Shown here: positions 1 to 8,547 of the stretch, one piece after another
Position numbering within the stretch: the stretch's first letter is position 1
Layout: the number at the start of each line of letters is the position of its first letter
Assembly: GCA_028565635.1 (NCBI GenBank)
Contig: JAOXYB010061513.1
Span: 1 to 10,637 of the forward strand
DNA from: Phoronis ovalis
Lineage: Eukaryota; Phoronida; Phoronidae
Direction of reading: 5' to 3'
Length of the DNA: 10,637 nt
Position numbers and translations under genes: made by a program
Notes under the pieces: generated by a model
What the model saw: the letters and a program-made list of their open reading frames with translations, nothing else
What the model was told of the DNA's origin: nothing
Database searches by the model: none

Positions 1-1130
1 TTTTAATATCTTGTATAAAAATACTGACATGTCCAATCACTTTGTTAGTCCAATTACAGGCTACCGAGTAAAAAAATGTGTATCTGATGTTTCCAAGACA
101 TCTTTATAGACCACTTGTATAATGACGTTCAGAAGAAGTGCAATATCTGCATTTCAGAAATGTTGTTTTTCGAAGAGTTTATACTTCCATAAAAAAAAAA
201 GTTGGCATGTCCTATCATTTCATAAGAGTCTTTTTGCACAGTCACCTATCCAGTGATTGCAGCTCATTCTGGTACCTGGAAATTACAATAAATGTTTATT
301 AATCTAGTTTCACATTCGCTACAAAGTTGAGAAACAAGTTACAATGAAGTTGCGTTTGCAAAAAAAATATGACTTTATTAATAGCCCTATGCCCTTACAG
401 ACTACCCAGTGAGTGAAATTAAACACGTACCATATCTTTAGAAGAAATATTTATGAACTAGTTACAAAATCAAATTGAGAAAAAAGTTATAATGCAGTTG
501 CGTTTGTGGAAATATTACATTTTGTTGACTTTAGCCTCTTATACAAAAATGTTGAACTGTCCAATGACTTTATTAATGGCCCTATGCCCTTACAGACTAC
601 CCAGTGAGTGAAATTAAACAGGTACCATGTCTTTGGAAATATTTATGAACTAGTTACACAATCAAATTGAGAAAAAAGTTATAATGCAGTTGCGTTTGTG
701 GAAATATTACATTTTTTGCCAAATTTAACTTCTTGCACAAAATTTTTGAACTGTCCAATGACTTTATTAATAGCCCTATGCCCTTACAGACTACCCAGTT
801 AGTGAAATTAAACATGTACCATGTCTTTGGAAGAAATATTTATGAACTACGTAGTTACAAAGTCAAATTGAAAAAAAGTTATAATGCAGTTGCGTTTGGG
901 GGAATTACATTACAATTTTTGCTGACTTATTTAGCCTCTTATACAAAAAGGTTGAACTGTCCATTCACTTTTAATTACTATATGCCCTTACAGACTACCC
1001 ATTGAGTGAATTTAAACATGTATCATGCCTTTGGAAGAAATATTTGTGAACTAGTTACACATCAAAGTTGAGAAAAATGTCACTACAGAGTATTTACAGG
1101 ATGCCAGTAAATGGTATACATGTATATCTA
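1..1130. repeat. Degraded tandem repeat, period about 195 bp, roughly six copies
   Basis: Successive copies share the cores TCCAATGACTTTATTAA, GCCCTTACAGACTACCCA, TATGAACTAGTTACA and ATGCAGTTGCGTTTG in a constant order. The TCCAATGACTTT core or its diverged form starts near 32, 210, 365, 560, 754 and 960. The GCCCTTACAG core starts at 391, 586, 780 and 984, giving spacings of 195, 194 and 204. The three copies from about 370 to 1010 are close to each other. Those at the left edge are much more diverged, and a decayed fragment (ATTTACAGGATGCC) remains near 1090. The array runs off the left end of the window. It looks like old satellite-like DNA or the internal repeats of a larger element. No coding capacity is supported: the open frame at 733-1005 simply reads through two repeat units. 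Confidence 0.85.
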
Positions 1131-2040
1131 AGCTGTCATATACAACTGCTGACTTGCTCATTCTGCGTGGCAGACACACCCCAAGACACACATTTTAAAG
1201 CTTAAAAAGCACTGCCTTTTCTAGCCAACTCTATGGGCAAGATAATATTTGACGTACAATTGATTATGCCAAAGCCCGAAACCAGTGGAAATATAAACTG
1301 CTAACACATTTTCCAATATCGATTTCACATACAGTAGCCCTCATTGAGGTCCGTACTAAGCGTAAGCCATATTTGCACAAACAAGACCTTGCACTAAAAC
1401 TTTTTTGAAATGACACGTGACGCCTGATTTAAAAAATAATTACTTGCGGTTAATCCTTGATGTATCTGACATAGATTTCAGACAGAAACACTAAAAAACT
1501 TGCTGGTAAACATTTAAAAACTCGAAAAAACGCAATGTTATGGTTTGATCACGTTGCAGTCAAATTCTGGGATTTGATACGAAAGCGAGGCTGTAAGTGT
1601 CGCAACACTTATTATAGGATTTTTAAATCCTTAAAAGGATTAGATGAATTCCCTGAGATGAATGGGGGATTAAAGCACAACCACCATCGTAAATGTCGAA
1701 ACGTTTAGCCTTTGATGTTATGCCAATCCTCTTAGAGTTTTATATATCCTAGCAAAAAGGGACTATACTGTTATGATCATCACCCTTTTTTTTCATAAGC
1801 CTATTAAATTTGTTAACAATTCCATGATTTAGTAGAGTTCAATTATGGAAGCTTAATTTAAGAAAGCATATTTATACACCATTTACAGGATCTTGTGGAA
1901 AACGCAAGTTTAAATTGTCAAGGGTGGTTGTGTAATGCAATAAAAATGTTGAAGTAAAGAACAGTATTTGAATCAATTTATTAACGGTCTTTCAACATAT
2001 TGAAGTTACATGTGTTTATGGTTCTTCTTATGTTCAACTT
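1131..2040. other. Unassigned AT-rich DNA with no clear gene
   Basis: I find no tRNA, no transposon ends and no convincing gene here. Small local structures exist, such as a perfect 6-bp stem with a 4-base loop (AAGTGT CGCA ACACTT, around 1597-1612) and the short palindrome AGGATTTTTAAATCCT shortly after it. Neither has a recognised role. One short open stretch inside this region is listed separately. If the SAMD9-like gene has its previous exon further left, this is intron. Confidence 0.5.
1535..1708 (+). other. Short open stretch (57 codons), faintly CARD-like; possible exon relic
   Basis: An ATG at 1535 opens a frame that ends at TAG 1706-1708. The same frame is open back to 1475, after a TAG at 1472. 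Around residues 10-34 it reads KFWDLIRKRG, a short Cys-rich insert, then YYRIFKSLKGL. This resembles the last helices of death-fold CARD domains, which often have a Leu/Trp-rich helix, an Arg-Gly turn, an aromatic helix and a basic residue before Ser-Leu. The match is short, contains an extra three or so residues at the turn, and has no preceding helices. A GTAAGT donor-like string at about 1593 follows the Arg-Gly codons directly. It could be a fragment of a decayed gene, a small exon, or chance. It does not fit into the SAMD9-like gene, because it would have to sit inside the NTPase core. Confidence 0.2.
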
Positions 2041-2047
2041 TTTATCT

Positions 2048-2289
2048 GGTTATGCATTCCAACTTCCTTCGAAGCGAGTGGTTACGCATTCCACAGAAAA
2101 TCGCTGATTTCTCAAAGGAGACATATTACTTGAGAAGTACAAGAATGCGTTTTGAAGGGCTGCGTTGTTAGCTATGTTTCCCCTCCAAAATAGTTCCCAG
2201 TTTATCCATATACTTGGAGATACAGACAGTTTTTTGTATCGAAGCGAGAACAAAATGGCCTCCCCAAACGTTCTGGTTACGCATTCCAC
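2048..2289. repeat. Short direct-repeat cluster (GGTTACGCATTCCAC)
   Basis: The 15-mer GGTTACGCATTCCAC occurs at 2080-2094 and again at 2275-2289. A one-mismatch relative of its core (GGTTATGCATTCC) lies at 2048-2060. Each of the two full copies is preceded by TCGAAGCGAG (2069-2078 and 2239-2248). The gap between the two blocks is 1 base in the first and 26 bases in the second. This looks like the remains of a small tandem duplication or of an element with subterminal repeats. A minus-strand open frame over 2050-2289 begins and ends inside these repeats and has no recognisable protein features. Confidence 0.55.
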
Positions 2290-2660
2290 TGGTCACGTGT
2301 TACCTACCAGTGTGGATCCCAGGTAGAATAACCTTGTAAACCATTATATGGCAGCTGAGTTAACAAAAGATTTAATGTACTGCTATGGCAACTTCCATTC
2401 AATATCGCGTTTTGTTAATGATTCGTAGCCATGGGGGATCCAGCTAGCATGTAATGGCTTTAAAGGAAATCTCTTTTTTTTTAATTCAGTACCAGAATCC
2501 ATACCTGTTTTAATTTTTGCTGATTACCAATCCTGAAATTTTTCTTTCACAAAATGTCTTAAAACTCTAAATTCCCACTGATTTCCAAGTACAACCAGCT
2601 GGCACCAAAATATATTGTACATTAGCATTTCTCAAAACATTCAGAAAACTGTACTGTCTA
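2290..2660. other. Unassigned spacer
   Basis: Mostly AT-rich sequence with no open frame of note. Two GGATCC-containing strings (near 2312 and 2437) have loosely complementary surroundings, but the match is too short and too gapped to call an inverted repeat. Confidence 0.45.
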
Positions 2661-2754
2661 AGGGCAGGGGCACTTACAGTCTGAATAAATCCATCCGTTA
2701 GTGTTCCGTACCCTCTCAAATAACGTCTGGGCTTAACCATAGTCAATTTTTGTT
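2661..2754 (+). repeat. Left terminal inverted repeat of the MITE
   Basis: Pairs with 3084-3168 in inverted orientation. It begins AGGGC next to TA and ends CAATTTTTGTT. It is longer than its partner because of a short insert near the tip. Confidence 0.85.
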
Positions 2755-3083
2755 GTATTCCTTCAATTTAACAAGAACGAAATAATTACGTCAGTAATCT
2801 TTCGCCAACCGAGATAAGCCTTTGTCTCTGTGTGATCCATCGTAGCCTTCCACGTCTACTCTATCATTATGACTCACTTTGAATAGGTATCGCAGGGAGA
2901 TTGCTTTTTGCCTAGCGGACTATAGATAAACTCTGATAGCACCGCATGTGTGGAATCGACCCCCTACCCACGTAGTCCATTGCTACACCTATTATTGTAA
3001 GCTGCAATTTGAGTGGTGTAGACTTTCATGACACTTTACATAGGAATAAAAGTATTAGCATTCTTCTGCTGTTCGAGATAATA

Positions 3084-3168
3084 AACAAAAATTGACTATG
3101 GTTAAGCCCAGACATTAGTTGAGACGGTATGTAACACTAACGGATGGATTTATTCAGACTGGGGCCCT
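3084..3168 (-). repeat. Right terminal inverted repeat of the MITE
   Basis: Begins AACAAAAATTGAC and ends GGGGCCCT next to TA. Its reverse complement follows the left arm, with a few substitutions in the middle (for example ACATACCGTCTC opposite CCGTACCCTCTC). Confidence 0.85.
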
Positions 3169-3430
3169 TAAAGATAAATTTAATCTTGTCACATGTTTTA
3201 GAAATATATGAGATCAGTACTTTGCATATCTTTCCATAGTGTATGAGTGGCTCCAATGATTTGTACGATAAATATCCCAGTTATATGGAAAATGATTATA
3301 TTTTGCATGATATTGTTGGGTTTTGCCTTCGTATATTAATTTTGGTGGTAGACCTGGCTGCATTTGCACCCCATAGCAACCGTAATTTGCCTTTTGTCTT
3401 CCAGACCCATAACCTCATAGAGTTGTAACC
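3169..3430. other. Unassigned spacer
   Basis: The stretch contains an open frame (3243-3428, 61 residues) with one hydrophobic run. It has no recognisable domain, no supporting splice or promoter context, and is flanked on both sides by repeats. I see no support for a gene. Confidence 0.4.
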
Positions 3431-3762
3431 AAGGCGTCGTTGCTTTTTTTTCTCATGATAGCAGCTTCAGTTTTTAATCGATCAGCTTCATATTCAGGAT
3501 GGTGCACACAGGTCAAAGTGCAGGTATCTTATAATTTTGACCTTGATTGCTTCCAATATGGCCAACAGGTGGCCATGTTTATCTCTGAGAGGGTACGTAA
3601 TGTTGCATCTATAACCGCAAAAGATGAAGCGCTGCCTGGACAATTGAAAGGTAGTTCTAAGAAGGCGATAGATAGGTGGGCTCATTGGCTAGGTAACATT
3701 TAAAATGACCTTGAGAAGTAGGTCAAATGCCAATTCAAATCTTCGATATATTTTGTTGTATT
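3431..3762 (+). repeat. Solitary copy of the GGTCA-rich repeat family
   Basis: Same order of landmarks as the units at 9144-10637: AGGCGTCGTTG, a pyrimidine run, CAGCTTCAGTTTTTA (from 3462), CTTCATATT, AGGTCAAAGTGCAGGT, TTTGACCT, TTCCAATATGGCC, GTGGCCATGTT, AAGATGAAGCG, GGACAATTGAA, GGTGGGC, AATGACCTTGAGAAGTAGGTCAAATGCC and a final AATCTTCGA. Compared with the first right-end unit it lacks the hairpin head. It lies in the same orientation as the right-end copies, so copies of one family flank the large exon in direct orientation. Open frames on both strands (3440-3703 plus, 3494-3685 minus) are by-products of the repeat. Confidence 0.85.
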
Positions 3763-4301
3763 ACAATGCATAATGTATTATATTCTAACTTCTGAAATGT
3801 GAAAAATCAATAACGATGTTAAAAATAAATGTAATCCCAGACGTGATGTGCATTAGACATGACAAATGTCTTTGTTATTATTGTTGAGGTGCAAAAGAGT
3901 CGTATTGTTTTCATGACCTGTGATTGCAGAAGTTTATTGTTTGTGATTTCTGAAAAGGCTATTTCCTTTGGGATGTGTCACTACCCTCCATTTCCGCCCT
4001 CAATGTCCAACAATACAGATATTTCAGATATGATTTTACCGCGTCACATTCCAGTATTTTGTATATATGGGAGAGTATAACTTGGAAACTTACAGTAGGG
4101 AGAATTTTCTCTATAGCATCAGTATTGGCTGAGTATCCAGATATTGGTTTTATACATACTGCAAGCCAGCCAAAGAGTAACGAGTATTATCGACTTTGCT
4201 TGTCTACACAATCAGAATAATAGGATTAAACTTGATCTCATTGCAATCAGCCTGACTTTACTAAATACTTGAACTGGAATGTGAGGCTTTATACAATATT
4301 A
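3763..4301. other. Probable intron or 5' flank with no recognised content
   Basis: AT-rich sequence directly upstream of the splice acceptor. Two overlapping open frames (3859-4080 and 3975-4220) show no similarity that I recognise to the NTPase N-terminal half expected just upstream of the exon. In particular I see no GxxGxGK[ST] Walker A codons anywhere between 1 and 4316. Confidence 0.45.
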
Positions 4302-4316
4302 ATTTTTTACCCACAG
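4302..4316 (+). promoter_or_regulatory. Splice acceptor (3' splice site) of the SAMD9-like terminal exon
   Basis: A pyrimidine-rich run (ATTTTTTACCCACAG) ends in AG at 4315-4316. An in-frame TAA at 4300-4302 closes the reading frame just upstream, so translation must enter from an upstream exon here or begin inside the exon. Joining at 4317 leaves one base (A) to complete a split codon. The next codons read Cys-Val-Leu-Val, which matches the family pattern of a Cys and a beta-strand shortly after the Walker A helix. The split codon would be compatible with Arg (AG|A or CG|A), as often found there in the family. The ATG at 4317 is in a different frame and reaches a stop after seven codons. Confidence 0.7.
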
Positions 4317-7300
4317 ATGTGTATTGGTGAAGCAGATTGAAGAAGAAACCTGTGTTGGTGTCGCAACTCAGCTCATGTATTTGCGAAATTATGGAGAAGA
4401 TACGGAAGGTTATGCAGACAGAGTAACTGTACTCCTGGTAGTTGACAACTTGCAGTATGCAGACAACTTAAAAAGGGCTCTGGAACTTAAGTGCAGGGAA
4501 TATATTACAGGCAAGCTGTCAGCGCCAGCATTTATTGTTCTCAAGGTTCATAGCTGTGAAGCTCAACCAAGTAAACGCCTTACTACCTTCACTCCATTGG
4601 TGTTTTTGGAGTACAGTTTATCTTTAAAAGAGAAAAAGTGGTTTGACGAAACTGATAAACGTATGAAGGAAAAATCCATTTATGTAAAAGAAGATATATT
4701 AGCTTATCTTTTGATGAGAGAAAATTTTTCACTATCCAGAATTGAACAAATAATAACAAACCTTTTAGATGCAATACAGGAAGTTACTAAGGAAAAGGAG
4801 CTTGTGATGTTTATTGCACTACTTACAAAATATGCAGGCAACATTGGTTTTAAGCATTTGACAATATCTGAATGCCAGAGAATGTTCCGCACAGAATACT
4901 ATCGCACAGCAGCCGGCAGTTCTTTTTGGGAACATAAATTGCGACTAGTCACAAAAAAATTACTCATCACACAGCCAAAAATCATAGGCAACAAGACAGA
5001 AAGTCTAAAACTGCCTACACCAAAGTTTGCAAATTTTATACTTGAGTATTATAAAAAAAGCAGCTCTCTCTACGAAATAGCTTCATTGTTCTATGAGAAT
5101 GACGATCTTCTGCCAGTTAGTGATGTAAAGAGAGATTTTCAAAAGAAAGAAGAAATTTTGTCAGCCCAGAGCTTGCATGATTTTGCACTGGGAATGCTGA
5201 AACAAAGAACAGCATATGAAAAAGAAGGAGGAAAAGAAAAAGGTCTCAAAAAATCTTTTAATCTTAATAAATACCCACCACTTATTTCAGACATCCATGA
5301 AGAACATAACATGACGGGTTATAAAAATGCTCTAAACATATTGGAATATGGCTTACATCGATTCAATAACCCATACATTGCCCAGCATATGTGCCATATG
5401 TATACAGATAACGGATGCTATGAAGAAGCTAAGACATATGCTGACACTGCTATAAAACTGGCTTATTCTAATACATCTCTATTCATGAATTCCAAAGCAA
5501 TGATATATCGGCAGGAACTTCGAGATATCTTGTCTGATGTAGGTATACCTTGGTATTTTAAAGGGAATTTTCACCAAAGAGAATACCCAAAAGCAGCTAC
5601 TTTAGATAATTTAGCTGCAGTAGGACAGTTCTTTGATATAGGTATAGTAGCAATTGAAATGTTCAGAGAAGCACAGGAGGAAAATAATAAAGAAGTGAAC
5701 TCCTTAAATCTTGAATCACATCTCAAAGAAATAGATGTCTATCTGAGTCTCCTACAGGCAATGGACGTTTTCATTTCCAAGCATACCAATAAAGGATTTA
5801 AAAATTTTTATTATAATAACAGAGGGGAAAGTTATGTTAAAATAAATCTTGCCTGGAAAGACTTGACACCAAGGATAAACAAAATGAACGATGAAATGAA
5901 TGACCAGTTTAATTGGCTTTTTAATTATTTGACCATTTATACAGATACAGCAGAACAGTATATGATAGAAAAACCTGACAAAAATGCAAAATCAACAAAA
6001 ACTCTGGTATATATTATGTATGACAGATATTGCAAATATTTCCGAGTTCACGAGACCGAAATGCCCCAGGGGATGGACCCATATGTATGGAAAAGAATGA
6101 TCATTCAGGCTAATTATGAAGCTCACAGCTTTAAGCCCATATTTAAACTTTCACATGACCCAAAAGGACGGCATAAACTGATGAAGGTCCGCTCACTGTT
6201 AAATGAGATTGAAATGAAATCGGAAGATGACATTGCAAAATTAATATTAGTAGAAGTAGCAATCTCCTACTGCATCCGAAAACATATGCTTGTTGAACGA
6301 GAACGATTAAATATAAGTTCAAGTATTGACGGCTTAGAGCAATTAGTGAAGAATCTTAATGCACGAGACACTAAACGCCACAATAAAAATATATGTCATT
6401 TATTTGGCACAATTGTTATGTGGATTAAGCCATGGAAACAGGAAACAATACAATTTCTTGATACTTGCAGGAGGGAGCTAGAAAAGAATTATGTAAAAAA
6501 TTGGAGTGCTAACCACTTTCAATCAAATGTATCGTATGTAAAAAAAATATCTCAGTTACGTGCACCATGTGATTTCTTCCTAGGAAAACAAAGTGGCATG
6601 GATGCAATAGTTCTCAAAACTGAAGTATACCCAGAGTCGCATGACAGTGGGCAAAATTATTACAGGGAAACACCAGAGATGCAAGATAAGTTGAAGAAGG
6701 TTACAGGCAGATATAAAAACAGACACCTTGTAACAGTGAAGTATAACAATGTACTCTTTGACATTCCTTTAGCTAAGGCTTTAGATCATGAAACATCACA
6801 TTACAGCGTTAAATTTTACGTTGGATTTAGCTGGTCTGGCCCAAAAGCATACTTTCCCAGGGATTATGCTGATCAATCGGAGTCCATGCAAAGTGAGAAT
6901 AAATCTGGCCAAGGTGAATGTACAGTCGGTGTAGTGCAGGCCCCACATAAGGAGACAGTATACAATCCAGATATTGTAGACTTTCCAGCTCGTTTAAATT
7001 CTTCTGACATTTTTAACTCACTTACACATTATAATGATATTAAAACATCAGAGAAAGAAACAAATCTAAAATGTCAAGATCCTAGTGTAATAGAGGCTAT
7101 GATATCGACAAAATTAGACAGTCATTCATCCCCTGATGACACTGCAGAAAAGCTGTTCAAGGACCTAAAATTTGGAAAAGAATTACATGGAAATCATCAA
7201 ACTACAGAAATGTACAATGACGGACATAGTGGGCTAGCAACATTAATGGACAGCGTGGATAGTTTTGAGCATCAGTCAGATTCAGTGCAATGGAAGAGCT

Positions 7301-7752
7301 CTGAGAAAACAGAAATTGGTTGGACAAAAATACCACCTCAAAAGTTAAGAAGCAGACATGATACCTGCTCAGATTTCAAGCTTCTAGATGAAATCCAGTC
7401 CCAACCTTCTCTAAAATTCAATGCCAACATATCTGATCCAAAAAGAAACAAGGAAGTACACAATATTATTGCATTAACTTATCAACAAGTAAACTATTCA
7501 TATTTTTTCACTATTTATGATGATCTTATACTTGTGTTCAAACAGCAACGTGGAAATATAATATATGTTGAATACATAAAAATTAGAGATGAATTCAAAA
7601 AAAAAATACTTAAATACAAAGAAACAAATTTCACATTTTCCACACTTGGAGACATTGAGTTTTTCCAGTGGCTGTCTTCAGAATCTTCCACAAGGATCAC
7701 AAGAGCTGTTGATGACTGCTGCAAAAGGTTACCAGCACAACGGCAAGCTTAG
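4317..7752 (+). CDS. SAMD9/SAMD9L-like protein, 3'-terminal coding exon (partial, lacks N-terminal half)
   Basis: SAMD9-family proteins are large cytoplasmic STAND-type NTPases. In vertebrates they restrict poxviruses and inhibit translation and growth. Residues are counted from TTG 4324 as 1. The exon enters the P-loop NTPase after Walker A. Walker B is VTVLLVVDN (34-42), a sensor-like strand FIVLKVHSC follows (70-78), then a helical block opening YSLSLKEKKWF (97-107) that matches the family. A TPR-like stretch with NNPYIAQHMCHMY and EEAKTYADTAIKLA is at 331-400. The OB-like C-terminal fold (795-848) has VTVKYNNVLFDIP and the family signature FYVGFSWSGPKAY. The family normally ends about here. 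This protein continues with a polar Ser/Asp/Lys-rich linker (849-1043) and a compact beta-rich module (1044-1120) ending in FFQWLSSES, possibly PH-like. TAG is at 7750-7752. The SAM, AlbA/Schlafen-like, SIR2-like and Walker A parts are not in this window. The first in-frame ATG is 4375, and TTG 4324 is an unlikely animal start. The frame is intact over 1,140 codons, which argues for a functional gene. Oddities: Walker B ends D-N rather than D-D, and the usual N-x-x-R-S after the sensor strand is absent. Confidence 0.85.
7453..7683 (+). other. C-terminal module of the SAMD9-like protein, possibly PH-like
   Basis: These codons (residues 1044-1120 counted from 4324) encode alternating hydrophobic strands: IIALTYQQ, YSYFFTIYDDLILVFKQ, NIIYVEYIKIRDEF and FTFSTL. 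They are followed by a short amphipathic segment GDIEFFQWLSSES. A series of strands capped by a helix with one conserved Trp is typical of PH-like folds. It lies beyond the point where SAMD9 proteins usually stop and is separated from the OB-like fold by a low-complexity linker. I see only the pattern, not a specific family match. An alternative is a lineage-specific fold of unknown type. Confidence 0.35.
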
Positions 7753-7854
7753 CATAAAAGGATTGCATAAAAAGCACGAGAACTGGAAGTTATGTAAATT
7801 ATAAGATGGCTTGTATATTAAGTACTAGACAGTATATTTGTTGTGATATTTAAG
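7753..7854 (+). other. Probable start of the 3' UTR
   Basis: About 100 bases between the TAG stop and the foldback element. It contains no AATAAA; ATAAAA occurs twice near 7755-7775, which is not a usual poly(A) signal. The transcript therefore probably runs on into the foldback. Confidence 0.5.
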
Positions 7855-8421
7855 GTAACGAATATTGTTCAGCGCAATTTATGTGCACTTATATTTTAAG
7901 TTTAATTTAAAATTTAAAAAATTTAGCTAATTAAATGAAAAGACAGACATACAAAGCATATATATTTTTAAAGTATATAATATAAATTTTTTAAATGTAA
8001 TTTATTTTTCTCTGAGTAGATCATGTAACCTGTACGGATAACGTTTTGGGTTAAAACTTTTAAGTTTTCGGAATGCAAAATTTGAAACAATATGTCAAAA
8101 AAAACGAAAGCTATATAGTTGAAACTTTGCACGTCATTTTTACTTATATAGCTACAAAACTGTCTCTCAGATTTCTGAAATTAAAAGATATTTTTCATCG
8201 GAAAAAATTTTACAAAATTGAGGTGACGAATCTTTGAGAATTGTATTTTTTTTGACTGTTCAAGTAAAATTTCAAAATTTGAGACAAAGGTTTGTAGTTG
8301 TATATGTTTCAACTATATAGTGTGAGGGGTGACTTTTTTTCTTTTGAGTTTTACATTTCGAAAAGGTAATGTTTTAATCCAAAATAGCAATCGCACATGT
8401 CCCATAACCTACTCAGAAGAA

Positions 8422-8427
8422 AATAAA
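8422..8427 (+). terminator. Candidate poly(A) signal AATAAA (first after the SAMD9-like gene)
   Basis: First canonical AATAAA downstream of the stop at 7752. It lies inside the right arm of the foldback, opposite TTTATT at 8001-8006 in the left arm, so folding of the transcript could hide it. A variant ATTAAA at 7930-7935 is an earlier alternative that would exclude most of the hairpin. Confidence 0.35.
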
Positions 8428-8541
8428 TTACTATTAAAAAGTTTTTAAACGGAAAAGTTGTATACTTTCAGAATATATGTAATTTAATGTCTCTATCTTT
8501 TCATTTCAATAGCTAAAATTTAACTTTAGGTACAAAGTGCA

Positions 8542-8547
8542 AATAAA
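8542..8547 (+). terminator. Second candidate poly(A) signal AATAAA
   Basis: Canonical hexamer near the outer end of the right foldback arm. If used, essentially the whole hairpin would be included in the 3' UTR, apart from what is lost beyond the cleavage site. There is no transcript evidence in the sequence itself. Confidence 0.3.

Larger units (their letters stand above)
2661..3168. mobile_element. 508-bp non-autonomous DNA transposon (MITE) with long terminal inverted repeats
   Basis: The left arm (2661-2754) and right arm (3084-3168) are reverse complements over nearly their whole length. They share blocks such as CAGTCTGAATAAATCCATCC, GTTAGTGTT, GTCTGGGCTTAACCATAGTC and AATTTTTGTT. The left arm has an extra 8-11 bases (about AGGGGCACTTA) near its tip. 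The tips read AGGGC...GCCCT and are flanked by TA on both sides (TA 2659-2660 and TA 3169-3170), with CTAA/TTAA as the wider context. A TA duplication suits Tc1/mariner-like elements. If the left C is a mutated T, a TTAA duplication would suit piggyBac- or Kolobok-type elements. The interior (2755-3083) has no open frame, so mobilisation would need an enzyme from elsewhere. Superfamily assignment is inference. Confidence 0.85.

Noticed and set aside
733-1005. 90-residue plus-strand open frame
   Set aside because: It runs through two copies of the 195-bp tandem repeat. The repeated MPLQTT motif is the repeat core translated twice, and there is no domain.
2050-2289. 79-residue minus-strand open frame
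   Set aside because: It starts and ends in the duplicated GGTTACGCATTCCAC motif, with no protein features or regulatory context.
2300-2450. Inverted repeat around two GGATCC sites
   Set aside because: Complementarity is limited to about 20 gapped positions and the flanks do not pair.
3243-3428. 61-residue plus-strand open frame with a hydrophobic segment
   Set aside because: Length is within chance expectation, there is no recognisable family, and it lies between two repeats.
3440-3703. Overlapping open frames on both strands
   Set aside because: They fall entirely inside the dispersed repeat copy, and equivalent units at the right end do not keep the frame.
3859-4220. Two overlapping open frames as upstream exons of the SAMD9-like gene
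   Set aside because: Neither shows Walker A or any N-terminal family feature, they overlap in different frames, and the sequence just before the exon must be intron.
4324-4326. TTG at 4324 as the start codon
   Set aside because: TTG initiation is not expected in an animal nuclear gene. The coding frame already extends back to the splice acceptor.
4317-4340. ATG at 4317 as the gene start
   Set aside because: It is out of frame with the large exon and meets TGA after seven codons.
7589-7804. Plus-strand open frame overlapping the end of the large exon
   Set aside because: It is an alternate-frame shadow over a Lys-rich coding stretch, without features of its own.
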